Shown: positions 45,619 through 54,356 of the stretch, in pieces
Layout: each line of letters opens with the position of its first letter
Numbering within the stretch: the first letter of the stretch is position 1
Source of the DNA: Rhodocyclales bacterium
GTDB lineage: Bacteria > Pseudomonadota > Gammaproteobacteria > Burkholderiales > Rhodocyclaceae
NCBI GenBank assembly: GCA_016214145.1
Contig: JACRPA010000003.1
Span: 1-64,000, forward strand
DNA: 64,000 bases
Direction of reading: 5' to 3'
The notes under the pieces: generated by a model
What the model was told of the DNA's origin: nothing
Seen by the model: only the letters and a program-made list of their open reading frames with translations
Databases searched by the model: none
Program-made: the position numbers and the translations under genes

Positions 45619-47291
45619 TCATGACCACCGGGCCGCTCACCGGAACGATGGCCTCCACCGGCGGCCGCTACTCGGTGGTTACCAAAGGGCCGCTCACCGG
45701 CGCCATTGCCTGCTCCAACTCGGGCGGCTATTTCGGCGCCGAGCTGAAGATGGCCGGCTGGGACATGATCATCTTCGAGGGAAGATCGCCGAAGCCCGTC
45801 TATCTCTGGCTGGAGAACGACAAGGCCGAGCTGCGCGACGCATCCCACCTGTGGGGCACCACCACCTGGCACACCGAAGAGACCATCAAGGCGGCGCACC
45901 AGGATCCGCAGATCCGCATCGCCTCGATCGGCCGCGCCGGCGAGAACGGCGTGCTCTACGCTTGCGTCATCAACGATCTGCACCGTGCCGCCGGCCGCTC
46001 CGGCGTCGGCGCCGTGATGGGTTCGAAGAACCTCAAGGCGGTGGCCGTGCGCGGCACCGCCGGGGTCCCCGGTATCAAGGACTTCAAGGCCTTCCTCAAG
46101 GCGACCACCGCGGCCAAGAAGGTGCTGGCCGACAATGCGGTCACCGGCCAGGGCCTGCCCAAGTTCGGCACCCAGATCCTGATGAACGTCATCAACGAGG
46201 TCGGCGCACTGCCGACGCGCAACGCCCAGGACGTGCAGTTCGAGGGCGCGCGCAACATCTCCGCCGAGGCCATGCACGAGAAGCGGCCCGGCGACGGCAA
46301 GTCGAATCTGGTCACCAACGCCGCCTGCTTCGGCTGCACCATCGCCTGCGGCCGCATCTCGCAGGTGGACCAGAACCACTGGAGCGTGACGAACAACCCG
46401 AAATACTGGGGCGCCACCGGCGGCCTCGAGTACGAGAACGCCTGGTCGCTCGGCGCCGCCAACGGCGTGGACGACCTCGACGCCCTGACCGTGGCCAACA
46501 TGATCTGCAACGAAGACGGCATGGACCCGATCACTTTCGGCGCCACCGTCGGCGCGGTCATGGAGATGTACCAGATGGGCGTGCTGAAGAAGGAGCAGAT
46601 CGGCATCGAGTCTCCCTTCGGCTCCGCCCAGGCACTGATCGAACTATCCCACATGACGGCCGAAGGGCGCGGTTTCGGCAAGGAGATCGCCCTCGGCTCG
46701 CGCCGGCTGTGCGAGAAATACGGCAAGCCGGAACTCTCCATGACCGTCAAGAGCCAGGAATTTCCGGCCTACGATCCGCGCGGCATCCAGGGCATGGGCC
46801 TGACCTACGCCACCTCCAACCGCGGCGCCTGCCACCTGCGCAGCTATACCGTGGCCTCGGAGATCCTTGGCATTCCCGTCAAGACCGATCCGCTGGCCAC
46901 CGACGGCAAGGCCGATCTGGTGAAGGCCTTCCAGGATGCGACGGCCGCCTTCGATTCGGCGGGCGTCTGCGTGTTTACCACTTTCGCGTGGACGCTGGCC
47001 GACCTGGCGCCGCAACTCGACGCCGCCTGCGAGGGCGGCTGGACGCTGGAGCGCCTCGCCGAAATGGGCGAGCGCATCTGGAACATGGAGCGCCAGTACA
47101 ACCTTGCCGCCGGCTTCACGGCGAAGGACGACGACCTGCCCAAGCGCCTGAAGACCGAGCCGGCCAAAACCGGTCCGGCCAAGGGGCGTGTGGCAGACAT
47201 CGACAAGATGCTGCCGGAGTACTACAAAGCGCGCGGCTGGACGGCGGAAGGCGTGCCGACCAAGGACACCCTGAAGCGGCTGGGGCTGTAG
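45513..47291 (+). pseudogene. aorB: Tungsten aldehyde:ferredoxin oxidoreductase AorB, 5'-truncated
   Basis: From 'LEWAQQYLGQRGLATKYLVA' on, this is AOR: it keeps the cluster cysteines 'CFGCTIACG' and a late Cys in 'FDSAGVCVFTTF'. The first ~25 residues (the family start like 'MGWNRKILRVNL') and any start codon are gone; the frame is +2 relative to aorA. Translation could restart at ATG 45621, two bases after the aorA stop, but would lose ~60 residues. If intact in nature, it oxidises aldehydes to acids in the cytoplasm. Confidence 0.85.
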
Positions 47292-47305
47292 CCTTCAACC
47301 TCCAT

Positions 47306-47344
47306 CGCCAAGGTGGCCGGTGCAACCGGCGCCTTGGCGTTTTT
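47306..47344 (+). terminator. Terminator-like hairpin between aorB and aorC
   Basis: CGCCAAGG(T)GGCCGGT-GCA-ACCGGC(G)CCTTGGCG followed by five T residues forms a strong intrinsic terminator structure 15 bases after aorB. Since aorC starts only 16 bases later with no evident promoter, it probably attenuates rather than fully stops transcription. Confidence 0.75.
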
Positions 47345-47359
47345 GTCTGGGGAGTGCAT

Positions 47360-48691
47360 ATGAAACACCTCATCATCGGAAACGGCCCGGCCGGCGTGAT
47401 TGCCGCAGAAACATTACGCAAGGCCGATCCCAAGGCCGAGATCACCCTCGTCGGCGACGAGCCGGAGCCGCCGTATTCGCGCATGGCAATTCCCTATTTC
47501 CTCATGGGCAACATCGGCGAGGACGGCACCCACCTGCGCAAGAACAAGGGGCATTTCGAGGCGCAGCGCATCCGGTTGTTGCGCGGTCGCGCCGCCTCGG
47601 TGGACACCAAGGGGCGCAGTGTGAAGCTGCAGGACGGATCCTCGCTCGATTTCGACCGCCTGCTCATCGCCACCGGCTCGCATCCGATCAGGCCGCCGAT
47701 CGCCGGCATGGATGCGCCCAACGTGCACACCTGCTGGACGCTGGAAGACGCCCGCGCCATCGTCAAACTGGCGAAATCCGGCTCGCGCGTGCTGCAGATC
47801 GGCGCCGGTTTCATCGGCTGCATCATCATGGAGGCCCTCGCCGCGCGCGGCACGCAGCTCAGCGTTGTCGAAATGGGCGACCGCATGGTGCCGCGCATGA
47901 TGACCGCGAAGGCCGGCGGCATGATCCGCCGCTGGTGCGAGTCGAAGGGCGTAGCGGTTCATTGCAACGCCGGCGTGACGAAAATCGACCAGGCAGGCGG
48001 CGACAAGGGTTTGCTGGGCAAGATCGTCGACGCCGTCACGGGCAATGGCAATGCCGGCGCTCCGCTCAAAGTGAGCCTGAGTACCGGCGCCACCGTCGAC
48101 GCCGATCTCGTCATCTGCGCTGCCGGTGTTGCGCCCAACATCGATTTCCTCAAGGGCAGCGGCATCGCCGCCGAGCGCGGCATTCGGGTCGACACCGCGA
48201 TGCAGACCAGCGTGCCCGGCATCTATGCCGCGGGCGACGTCACCGAAGCCGCCGATTTCTTCAGCGGCAAGCCGACGCTCAACGCCATCCAGCCGAATGC
48301 CGCCGACCAGGCGCGCATCGCCGCGACCAACATGGCGGGCGGGCAGGCGAACCTGCCGGGCAGCATGGCCATCAACGTGCTCGATACCCTCGGTCTCGTT
48401 TCGGCCTCCTTCGGCCAGTGGTCGGGCGAAGCCGGCGGTGAATCGGTCGAGCGGGTGGACGAGAAAGGCTTCAAGTACCTCAGCCTGCAGTTCAAGGGCG
48501 ACGTGCTGATCGGCGCCACCAGCATCGGGCTGACCGAGCATGTCGGCGTGTTGCGCGGACTGACTATGGGCCGGGTGCGCCTGGGCGAGTGGAAGGAACG
48601 CCTGCTCGACGATCCGACCCGCATCATGGAAGCCTATCTGGCCTGTGCCCAGGGTGCCGAAACGCGCTACCTGGGGACGCGGCCGATCTGA
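47360..48691 (+). CDS. aorC: FAD/NAD-binding oxidoreductase subunit AorC
   Basis: The 443-residue protein has the pyridine nucleotide-disulfide oxidoreductase fold: FAD site 'LIIGNGPAGVIAAETLRK', NAD site 'VLQIGAGFIGCIIMEALA' and 'PGIYAAGDVTEAAD'. In AorABC complexes this subunit links the tungsten enzyme to NAD. The real start is ATG 47360 with GGGGAG upstream; the 1136-residue ORF-track version is a shadow for two thirds of its length. This gene appears intact although aorA and aorB are not. Confidence 0.88.
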   Translation: MKHLIIGNGPAGVIAAETLRKADPKAEITLVGDEPEPPYSRMAIPYFLMGNIGEDGTHLRKNKGHFEAQRIRLLRGRAASVDTKGRSVKLQDGSSLDFDRLLIATGSHPIRPPIAGMDAPNVHTCWTLEDARAIVKLAKSGSRVLQIGAGFIGCIIMEALAARGTQLSVVEMGDRMVPRMMTAKAGGMIRRWCESKGVAVHCNAGVTKIDQAGGDKGLLGKIVDAVTGNGNAGAPLKVSLSTGATVDADLVICAAGVAPNIDFLKGSGIAAERGIRVDTAMQTSVPGIYAAGDVTEAADFFSGKPTLNAIQPNAADQARIAATNMAGGQANLPGSMAINVLDTLGLVSASFGQWSGEAGGESVERVDEKGFKYLSLQFKGDVLIGATSIGLTEHVGVLRGLTMGRVRLGEWKERLLDDPTRIMEAYLACAQGAETRYLGTRPI

Positions 48692-48732
48692 TCGGCGTCG
48701 ATGGGATTGGAACAAGAGCGGGAGCGATAACC

Positions 48733-49122
48733 ATGAAGGAAAGCGAAAAAGCCATCCTGGCGCTGTGCGCCACGCTGGCCATGACCTGCGACTTTGCCGT
48801 GGCCGGGGACGAAAAGGCTGCCGCGATGCTTAGAGTGGCGGGGAACGCCGGATGCCTCGTCTGCCACGCTGTCGAGGCCGGAGCAAAAGGCCCGGAAGGC
48901 CTGAAACCGGTAGGCCCCGCCTGGACAGACGTTGCGGAGCGCTACAGGAATGATTCCGGCGCGCAAGCGCGACTCGTCTCCGAAGTGATGAAGGGCACTT
49001 CGCTTTATGACCGCCACTGGAAGGACAAAGCCAGTGGCATCGCCATGCCGCCTAACGCGGTGGCGATCAGCGAGACCGATGCGCAGCGGCTGGTTGCCTG
49101 GATCCTCGAGCTGAAAAAATAA
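48733..49122 (+). CDS. Small monohaem class I cytochrome c
   Basis: The 129-residue protein has a signal peptide ending near 'DFAVAG', haem site CLVCH (~res 41-45) and the likely Met ligand in 'SGIAMPPNAVAI'. It resembles the second domain of the dihaem cytochrome at 42430. It lies 41 bases after aorC with GGGAGCG upstream. It may carry electrons from the dehydrogenase system. Confidence 0.88.
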   Translation: MKESEKAILALCATLAMTCDFAVAGDEKAAAMLRVAGNAGCLVCHAVEAGAKGPEGLKPVGPAWTDVAERYRNDSGAQARLVSEVMKGTSLYDRHWKDKASGIAMPPNAVAISETDAQRLVAWILELKK

Positions 49123-49237
49123 AGCAGTCCCGAACTTCGGACGCGGATGATCCACGGATCTGCGATCCGGAGTGGCTCCACACCCTGCGCGATACCTGCG
49201 CAATCCCGGCAACTCCTGTTTGGACCAGAGCCCTTCA

Positions 49238-49253
49238 TGGCGTGATTCTTGCG
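49238..49253 (+). promoter_or_regulatory. Probable sigma54 promoter of the DUF1097 gene
   Basis: TGGCGT-GATTC-TTGCG keeps the GG-N10-GC spacing but has a weaker -24 element than the others. It is in the 243-base gap before 49366; no exact TGTnnC-N5-GnnACA site was found there. Confidence 0.6.
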
Positions 49254-49365
49254 ATTGGGTTGCTGCGGAGAATCAAACCCGTATTCCCGCTGTCGCAAGC
49301 AGTTGCATGTGTCTGTGCCGCTGTCAGCTTATTCATTCATTTCAACAAAATTCAGGAGGCGTAAC

Positions 49366-49848
49366 GTGACGATACTCATTGCTCTCACTCTATCCATCGG
49401 CCTGCTCGCAGTCGTTGCAACCTGGGTGTTCCTCGGACCGCTTGCCGCATTGAACGTCCAGATCTGGCAGGCGTTCATCGCCTGGGCTGCGTTCTATCAC
49501 TGCGGCGGCAAGGGTACCGGGATGAAGAACACCATGATCGGCATGATCTTCGGCGCCGTCGTGGGCGCGCTGTCGGTGATGCTGGCCGGTCAACTCGGTG
49601 CGCTGGGCAGTTTCGCCGCACCGGTTGCCGTGGGCATCGGCGCTGGCGCCATCGTGCTGGCCGCGCATATTCCACTGCTGGCGACGATTCCGGCAAGCGT
49701 GTATGGGTTTGCCTCGATCGCCGGACTGATTCTGCTCAAAGGATTGTCACCCGTCGATGCGCTGCTGCCGACGATCATCTCGATTCTGCTCGGCGCGGTA
49801 TTCGGTTGGCTCTCGGAATCGCTTGGCGGCAAGATGGCCAAGGCGTAG
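49366..49848 (+). CDS. DUF1097-family membrane protein
   Basis: The 160-residue protein has about five hydrophobic helices and the DUF1097 pattern 'WQAFIAWAAFYHCGGKGTGM', with 'PTIISILLGAVFGWLSES' at the end. The start is GTG 49366, six bases after a perfect AGGAGG. Relatives include E. coli YcdZ, of unknown function. A sigma54-type promoter before it suggests it belongs to the alcohol regulon, perhaps as a small-molecule permease. Confidence 0.8.
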   Translation: MTILIALTLSIGLLAVVATWVFLGPLAALNVQIWQAFIAWAAFYHCGGKGTGMKNTMIGMIFGAVVGALSVMLAGQLGALGSFAAPVAVGIGAGAIVLAAHIPLLATIPASVYGFASIAGLILLKGLSPVDALLPTIISILLGAVFGWLSESLGGKMAKA

Positions 49849-50082
49849 CGCCCCGGGGCGGGTGCGGGGTCCGGCGTGCGGATCTCGCACCCGGCATGGT
49901 TCTTTCTACCGGAATATGGCCAACACGCGGTTGCGTCGAAAACGTTCGAAAACGAGACACGATGACCGCGCTGTTGCAGGCTGGATCAGGGTGCGGCTCA
50001 CCCGGACGAATTTGCGGGACCGTGCTTCCGATGGAGATTGTGTGCACCCCGCCGTGAAGCGGGTTCGGCTCGGGAGAAGAAA

Positions 50083-50829
50083 ATGGCGCTCGAAAGAGAG
50101 CTGCTGAACAAGCTGTTGCAGGTTGCCGCACCGTGCGCGATCAGCGACATTCGTGTCGATGAACAACGCAGGCGGGTCGATGTCTGGATCGGCGTCAGGA
50201 CGCCGCGTTCGTGGTTCGGCGGCAACGGCGGGGCGGCCGACGCGATCCGCGAAGCCGAATGGCGCCACGTCAATCTGGGCGGCTACCACTGCTACATCCA
50301 CGCCCGGCTGCCCGCCGGCACCGAGCTGGCGGAGCAGCCATGGCTGGGCGACGACAAGCTGGGCTTTACCCGGGCCAAGGCGAAACAGATCTTTGCGCTG
50401 ATGAGCGAGGGCGTGAGCTACGAGGGCATCTGCATGCTGCTCGACGTGCCGTTCAACGATCTGTGGAAGTTCAAATTCGCGCTGGACAGCGGCAGCGCCA
50501 CGCCCGGCCTGCAGGGCAAGCCGGCCAGGCCGCGCGGCCAGGGCGCGGCCGAGCGGGCCCTCGCCGCGGCGCCCTCGCGCGCGCCGGCCGCGCCGGAGAC
50601 CGCAGTGCCCGACGCGACCGATCCGGTCTGGCAGGAACTGGTCGAGGGCCGCCTGCCGGTCGATATCCGCGTGCTCAGCCTGCAGCTGCTGCTGACGCGC
50701 ATGCGCTCGCAATTCGCCACTATCCACGACAAGGACGTGCGGCTGCTCAAGCTGCGCGACCTGCATCGCTACGTCATCCGCAACGAACGCGTACTCGACT
50801 ATGAACTCTCACAACTCCGCCGCCATTAG
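50083..50829 (+). CDS. Uncharacterised protein with ISL3 transposase-like N-terminal domain
   Basis: The 248-residue protein begins at ATG 50083 after GGGAGAAG. Residues ~15-120 ('DIRVDEQRRRVDVWIGVRTP', 'EWRHVNLGGYHCYIHARLP', 'GICMLLDVPFNDLWKFKFAL') resemble the zinc-finger/HTH start of ISL3 transposases, but the zinc cysteines are lost and no DDE domain follows. A low-complexity Ala/Pro linker leads to a C-terminal helical part ('LPVDIRVLSLQLLLTRMR'). It could be a domesticated DNA-binding protein. It overlaps the next gene by 29 bases. Confidence 0.6.
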   Translation: MALERELLNKLLQVAAPCAISDIRVDEQRRRVDVWIGVRTPRSWFGGNGGAADAIREAEWRHVNLGGYHCYIHARLPAGTELAEQPWLGDDKLGFTRAKAKQIFALMSEGVSYEGICMLLDVPFNDLWKFKFALDSGSATPGLQGKPARPRGQGAAERALAAAPSRAPAAPETAVPDATDPVWQELVEGRLPVDIRVLSLQLLLTRMRSQFATIHDKDVRLLKLRDLHRYVIRNERVLDYELSQLRRH

Positions 50830-51850
50830 CGCCTTGCCGGACCGCCTCGGGGAGGACGGCTTCGGCGCGGGCCGCCTCATGTCGCCGGACAGCGTGGCGC
50901 AATTGATCCGCAGCGGGCGTTTTCTCAGCATCGCGGCGGACGAAAGCCAACTGCGCCGGCTGCCGCGCGGCAACTGGATCGGCGGCACGATTCCCTATTT
51001 CATGGGGCAGGACGGCGGCGTCAGTTCGCGCGACGCGCTGTTCGTCACGGTCTTTCCGATGCTTGCCGCGCGGCCCTCGATCCGCTTCTACGATGCGGCA
51101 GAACTGCCGCGGGTCTGCGCCGACGCCCCGGAGAACGGCTTTTCGCTGGTCATCATTCCGGCCTTCTCGGCCCTGCACTCGCGCTTCGCCCACGACGCGC
51201 CCGGCTACGACGACATGTACGTCAAGCCGCTGGTCGGCTGGATCGCCGGCATCCACCTCGACGACCTGGCCACCGCCCGTCCGGCGGTGGTCAACGGCAC
51301 GACCCTGGAGGCGGACTGCGAGCGGGCAATCGTCATGCATGTCGATCTGCCGCCCAGCCTGCACGCGCGGATCGACATCATCAACCTCTTCCGCCAGGGA
51401 AGCGGCGACCGCATCCGCTTCCCGGCCACCGGTTTTTCCGCCGACCGCTGCCTGATCAACGGGCAGCCGGCGAACTTCGCCGAGTACGTCGTCGCGCGCG
51501 GCATCGACACCCGGTTGCCGCTGGTGGCCGATTACAGCGGCGCCCTGGTCAATGTCAGTTTCAAGGGCGTCGACCGCGAGCGGCGCCGGGTGGATTTCTA
51601 TGCACCGGTGTTCGACGAAATCGAGTATCGCGTCGCGGCGGAAGTGCCGGACTATGTGCGCGCGTTCCAATCCGCCATGCCGGATGCCGAGCGGCCGGTC
51701 GCGTTCTGCTGCAACTGCATTCTCAACTATCTCTACTCTGAACTGGAGGGCAAGCAGACCGGCCATATGCGCGGGCCGATGACCTTCGGCGAGGTCGCCT
51801 ATCAACTGGTCAACCAGACGCTGGTCTATCTGAGCATCGACGCCGACTGA
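50801..51850 (+). CDS. Uncharacterised conserved protein (possible FIST relative)
   Basis: The 349-residue protein has 'LPRGNWIGGTIPYFMGQDGG' early and a cysteine-rich end, 'CCNCILNYLYSELEGKQTGH', followed by 'GPMTFGEVAYQLVNQTLVYL'. The end resembles the shape of FIST-C sensory domains, but I do not recognise the family firmly. No signal or membrane segment is seen. The start overlaps the previous gene, so the two are probably co-translated and may act together. Confidence 0.65.
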   Translation: MNSHNSAAISALPDRLGEDGFGAGRLMSPDSVAQLIRSGRFLSIAADESQLRRLPRGNWIGGTIPYFMGQDGGVSSRDALFVTVFPMLAARPSIRFYDAAELPRVCADAPENGFSLVIIPAFSALHSRFAHDAPGYDDMYVKPLVGWIAGIHLDDLATARPAVVNGTTLEADCERAIVMHVDLPPSLHARIDIINLFRQGSGDRIRFPATGFSADRCLINGQPANFAEYVVARGIDTRLPLVADYSGALVNVSFKGVDRERRRVDFYAPVFDEIEYRVAAEVPDYVRAFQSAMPDAERPVAFCCNCILNYLYSELEGKQTGHMRGPMTFGEVAYQLVNQTLVYLSIDAD

Positions 51851-51999
51851 GCCCGCCCTCCGCCGATGCCGACGCGACAGGTGCGTTATCGCAGCCGTCA
51901 GCGGGGAGGAACGGCCTGCTGAACCTGATCGTCTATCAGTACCTGTCATCAACCTTCTGGGAAGTCAGTCCCCGCAGCACGGCGGGCCCGGCGGGTTCC

Positions 52000-52827
52000 T
52001 CAGATTGCGGCGACACGGAGTATGTATCCCCCCGACTTCTCGTCGCGCTGCAGTTCCAGCAGCTTGCGCGCTTGCGCCTCTTCCAGCAGTTCGCTGAAGG
52101 ACTTGAAGCCGTAATAGGACTCGCTGAAGCCGGGTTTGCGGCGCTTGAGCGCCTGCTTCACCATCGAGCCCCAGATCGGTTCGCCGGCGCCGCGCTCGGC
52201 GATCAGCGCCTCGACGGTTTCCAGGGCGAGGTCGAGCGCTTCCTGCTTGCGGTCTTCCTCCTCGGCCGGCGCCTTGCTCTCCGGCTTCTGCGCGCCCTTG
52301 GCGGCCGCCGGCTTCGTCGGACGCTTCTTGGCGGTGCGTTTCTTCGTCTCTTCCTCGCGCACCAGGTCGTCGTAGTAGATGAACTCGTCGCAGTTGGCCA
52401 TGAGGAGGTCGGAGGTGGACTTCTTCACGCCGACGCCGATCACCAGCTTGTTGTTCTCGCGCAGCTTGGACACCAGCGGCGAGAAGTCGGAGTCGCCGCT
52501 GATGATGACGAAGGTGTCGACGTGCGCCTTGGTGTAGCAGAGGTCGAGGGCGTCGACCACCATGCGGATGTCGGCGGAGTTCTTGCCCGACTGGCGCACG
52601 TGCGGGATCTCGATCAGTTCGAAGGCGGCCTCGTGCATCGGCGCCTTGAAGTCCTTGTAGCGCGCCCAGTCGCAGTAGGCCTTCTTGACGACGATGCTGC
52701 CCTTGAGCAGCAGGCGCTCGAGCACCTTGCGGATGTCGAACTGGGCGTACTTCGCTTCCTGCACGCCGAGGGCGACGTTCTCGAAGTCGCAGAACAGCGC
52801 CATGTTTTTCGTTTCGGTCTGTGCCAT
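52000..52827 (-). CDS. NYN-domain RNase-like protein with LOTUS/OST-HTH end
   Basis: The 275-residue protein has a PIN-like NYN domain, with acidic residues in 'ALFCDFENVAL', 'NSADIRMVVDALDLCY' and 'TFVIISGDSDFSPLVSKL', then a Lys/Ala-rich linker (~160-200) and a C-terminal OST-HTH/LOTUS-like part ('IWGSMVKQALKRRKPGFSES'). Such proteins are thought to cleave or bind RNA. The start at 52827 replaces a longer ORF that runs into a REP-like repeat. Confidence 0.85.
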   Translation of the reverse strand: MAQTETKNMALFCDFENVALGVQEAKYAQFDIRKVLERLLLKGSIVVKKAYCDWARYKDFKAPMHEAAFELIEIPHVRQSGKNSADIRMVVDALDLCYTKAHVDTFVIISGDSDFSPLVSKLRENNKLVIGVGVKKSTSDLLMANCDEFIYYDDLVREEETKKRTAKKRPTKPAAAKGAQKPESKAPAEEEDRKQEALDLALETVEALIAERGAGEPIWGSMVKQALKRRKPGFSESYYGFKSFSELLEEAQARKLLELQRDEKSGGYILRVAAI

Positions 52828-52846
52828 GTTGTCCGTTGCTCCCTTG

Positions 52847-52926
52847 GTAGGTCGGGCTTCAGCCCGACATCGGCGCCGTTGTCCCACAGGGATTTCCTGC
52901 GGTCATCGGGCTGAAGCCCGACCTAC
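52847..52926. repeat. REP-like palindrome pair, second copy
   Basis: GTAGGTCGGGCTTCAGCCCGAC (52847-52868) and the inverted TCGGGCTGAAGCCCGACCTAC (52906-52926) flank a 37-base spacer, the same arrangement as at 20436-20492 but with a longer spacer. It lies between gltL and the NYN gene. Confidence 0.85.
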
Positions 52927-52938
52927 GATGCCGACCGT

Positions 52939-53673
52939 TCAGTGGTGAAGGATCTTGGAGAGGAACTGCTGCGCGCGCTCGGAGCGCGGGCTGCCGAAGA
53001 AGGCTTCCTTCTTGTCGTCCTCGACGATTCTGCCCTGGTCCATGAAGACGACGCGGTGCGCCACCTTGCGGGCGAAGCCCATCTCGTGCGTCACCACCAT
53101 CATGGTCATGCCTTCCTGGGCCAGCTCGACCATGACGTCGAGCACCTCGTTGATCATTTCCGGGTCGAGCGCCGAGGTCGGCTCGTCGAAGAGCATGCAG
53201 ATCGGGTCCATGGACAGTGCGCGGGCGATGGCGACGCGCTGCTGCTGGCCGCCGGAGAGCTGGCCGGGGAACTTGTCGGCCTGGGAACGCAGGCCGACGC
53301 GGTCGAGCAGCTTGAGGCCGCGCTCGCGGGCCTCGTCCGGGCCGCGGCCGAGCACCTTGACCTGGGCGATGGAGAGATTCTCCGTGATCGACATGTGCGG
53401 GAACAGTTCGAAATGCTGGAACACCATGCCGACGCGGGCGCGCAGCTTCGGCAGGTCGGTCTTCGGGTCGCCGACGGAAATGCCGTTGATGATCACCTCG
53501 CCCTGCTGGAACGGCTCCAGGCCGTTCACGCATTTGATCAGCGTGGACTTGCCCGAGCCGGAGGGGCCGCAGACGACGATCACCTCGCCCTTTTCGACCT
53601 GGGTGGAGCATTCGGCCAGCACCTGGAACTCGCCGTACCACTTGCTGACGTTCTTCATCTCGATCATGGGCAT
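52939..53673 (-). CDS. gltL: Glutamate/aspartate ABC transporter ATP-binding subunit
   Basis: The 244-residue ATPase has Walker A 'CGPSGSGKSTLIKCVNGLEP', signature 'LSGGQQQRVAIARALSMDP' and Walker B 'CMLFDEPTSALDPEM'. It belongs to the polar amino-acid family (GltL/GlnQ). It is the last gene of a leftward gltIJKL operon. Confidence 0.94.
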   Translation of the reverse strand: MPMIEMKNVSKWYGEFQVLAECSTQVEKGEVIVVCGPSGSGKSTLIKCVNGLEPFQQGEVIINGISVGDPKTDLPKLRARVGMVFQHFELFPHMSITENLSIAQVKVLGRGPDEARERGLKLLDRVGLRSQADKFPGQLSGGQQQRVAIARALSMDPICMLFDEPTSALDPEMINEVLDVMVELAQEGMTMMVVTHEMGFARKVAHRVVFMDQGRIVEDDKKEAFFGSPRSERAQQFLSKILHH

Positions 53674-53687
53674 GATGGTGTTCCGGA

Positions 53688-54356
53688 TTAGCGGATGATG
53701 GCGATGCGCTGCTGCAATTTCCTCACCAGCATCGACAGGCTGAAGCTGATGATGAAGTACAGCACGGCGGCGACGAGATAGGTCTCGACCGGGCGGTTGA
53801 AGTTCTTGCCGGCGACTTCGAAGCCCTTGAGCAAGTCGTAGGCGCCGATGGCGTATACCAGCGAGGTGTCCTGGAACAGGATGATGGTCTGCGTCAGCAG
53901 CACCGGCAGCATGTTGCGGAAGGCCTGGGGCAGCACGACGAGGCGCATGGTCTGGCCGTAGCTCATGCCCAGCGCGTAGCCGGCGGCGACCTGTCCCCTG
54001 GCAACGCTCTGGATGCCGGCGCGCATGATCTCCGAGTAGTACGCCGCTTCGAACAGGGTGAAGGTGATGATGGCGGACATCTCGGCGCCGAGCGGGCGGC
54101 CGATGACCAGCGGAATGAGCAGGAAGAACCAGAGGATCACCATCACCAGCGGGACGCTGCGCATGGTGTTCACGTAGCCGGCCGCCGGCAGCGTCAGCCA
54201 GGGTTTGCTGGAGAGGCGCATCAGCGCGAGGACGGTGCCCAGGGCGATGCCGCCGAGCATGGCGATCGCCGTCAGCTGCAGCGAGAAGACGAAGCCCTTG
54301 AGCACATAGCCGGAAACGACGGCTGGGGTGAAAAAAGCGAAATCGAGGTTCAGCAC
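53688..54356 (-). CDS. gltK: Glutamate/aspartate ABC transporter permease GltK
   Basis: The 222-residue permease has the loop motif 'YYSEIMRAGIQSVARGQVAA' and about five membrane helices, typical of GltK. Its start is GTG 54356, sharing one base with the gltJ stop (TAGTG); the ORF track joins it to a gltJ shadow. Confidence 0.92.
   Translation of the reverse strand: MLNLDFAFFTPAVVSGYVLKGFVFSLQLTAIAMLGGIALGTVLALMRLSSKPWLTLPAAGYVNTMRSVPLVMVILWFFLLIPLVIGRPLGAEMSAIITFTLFEAAYYSEIMRAGIQSVARGQVAAGYALGMSYGQTMRLVVLPQAFRNMLPVLLTQTIILFQDTSLVYAIGAYDLLKGFEVAGKNFNRPVETYLVAAVLYFIISFSLSMLVRKLQQRIAIIR

Noticed and set aside
45281-48691. 1136-codon ORF suggesting an aorB-aorC fusion
   Set aside because: Only the part after 47360 is AorC. 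The first ~690 codons are an out-of-frame reading of aorA and aorB.
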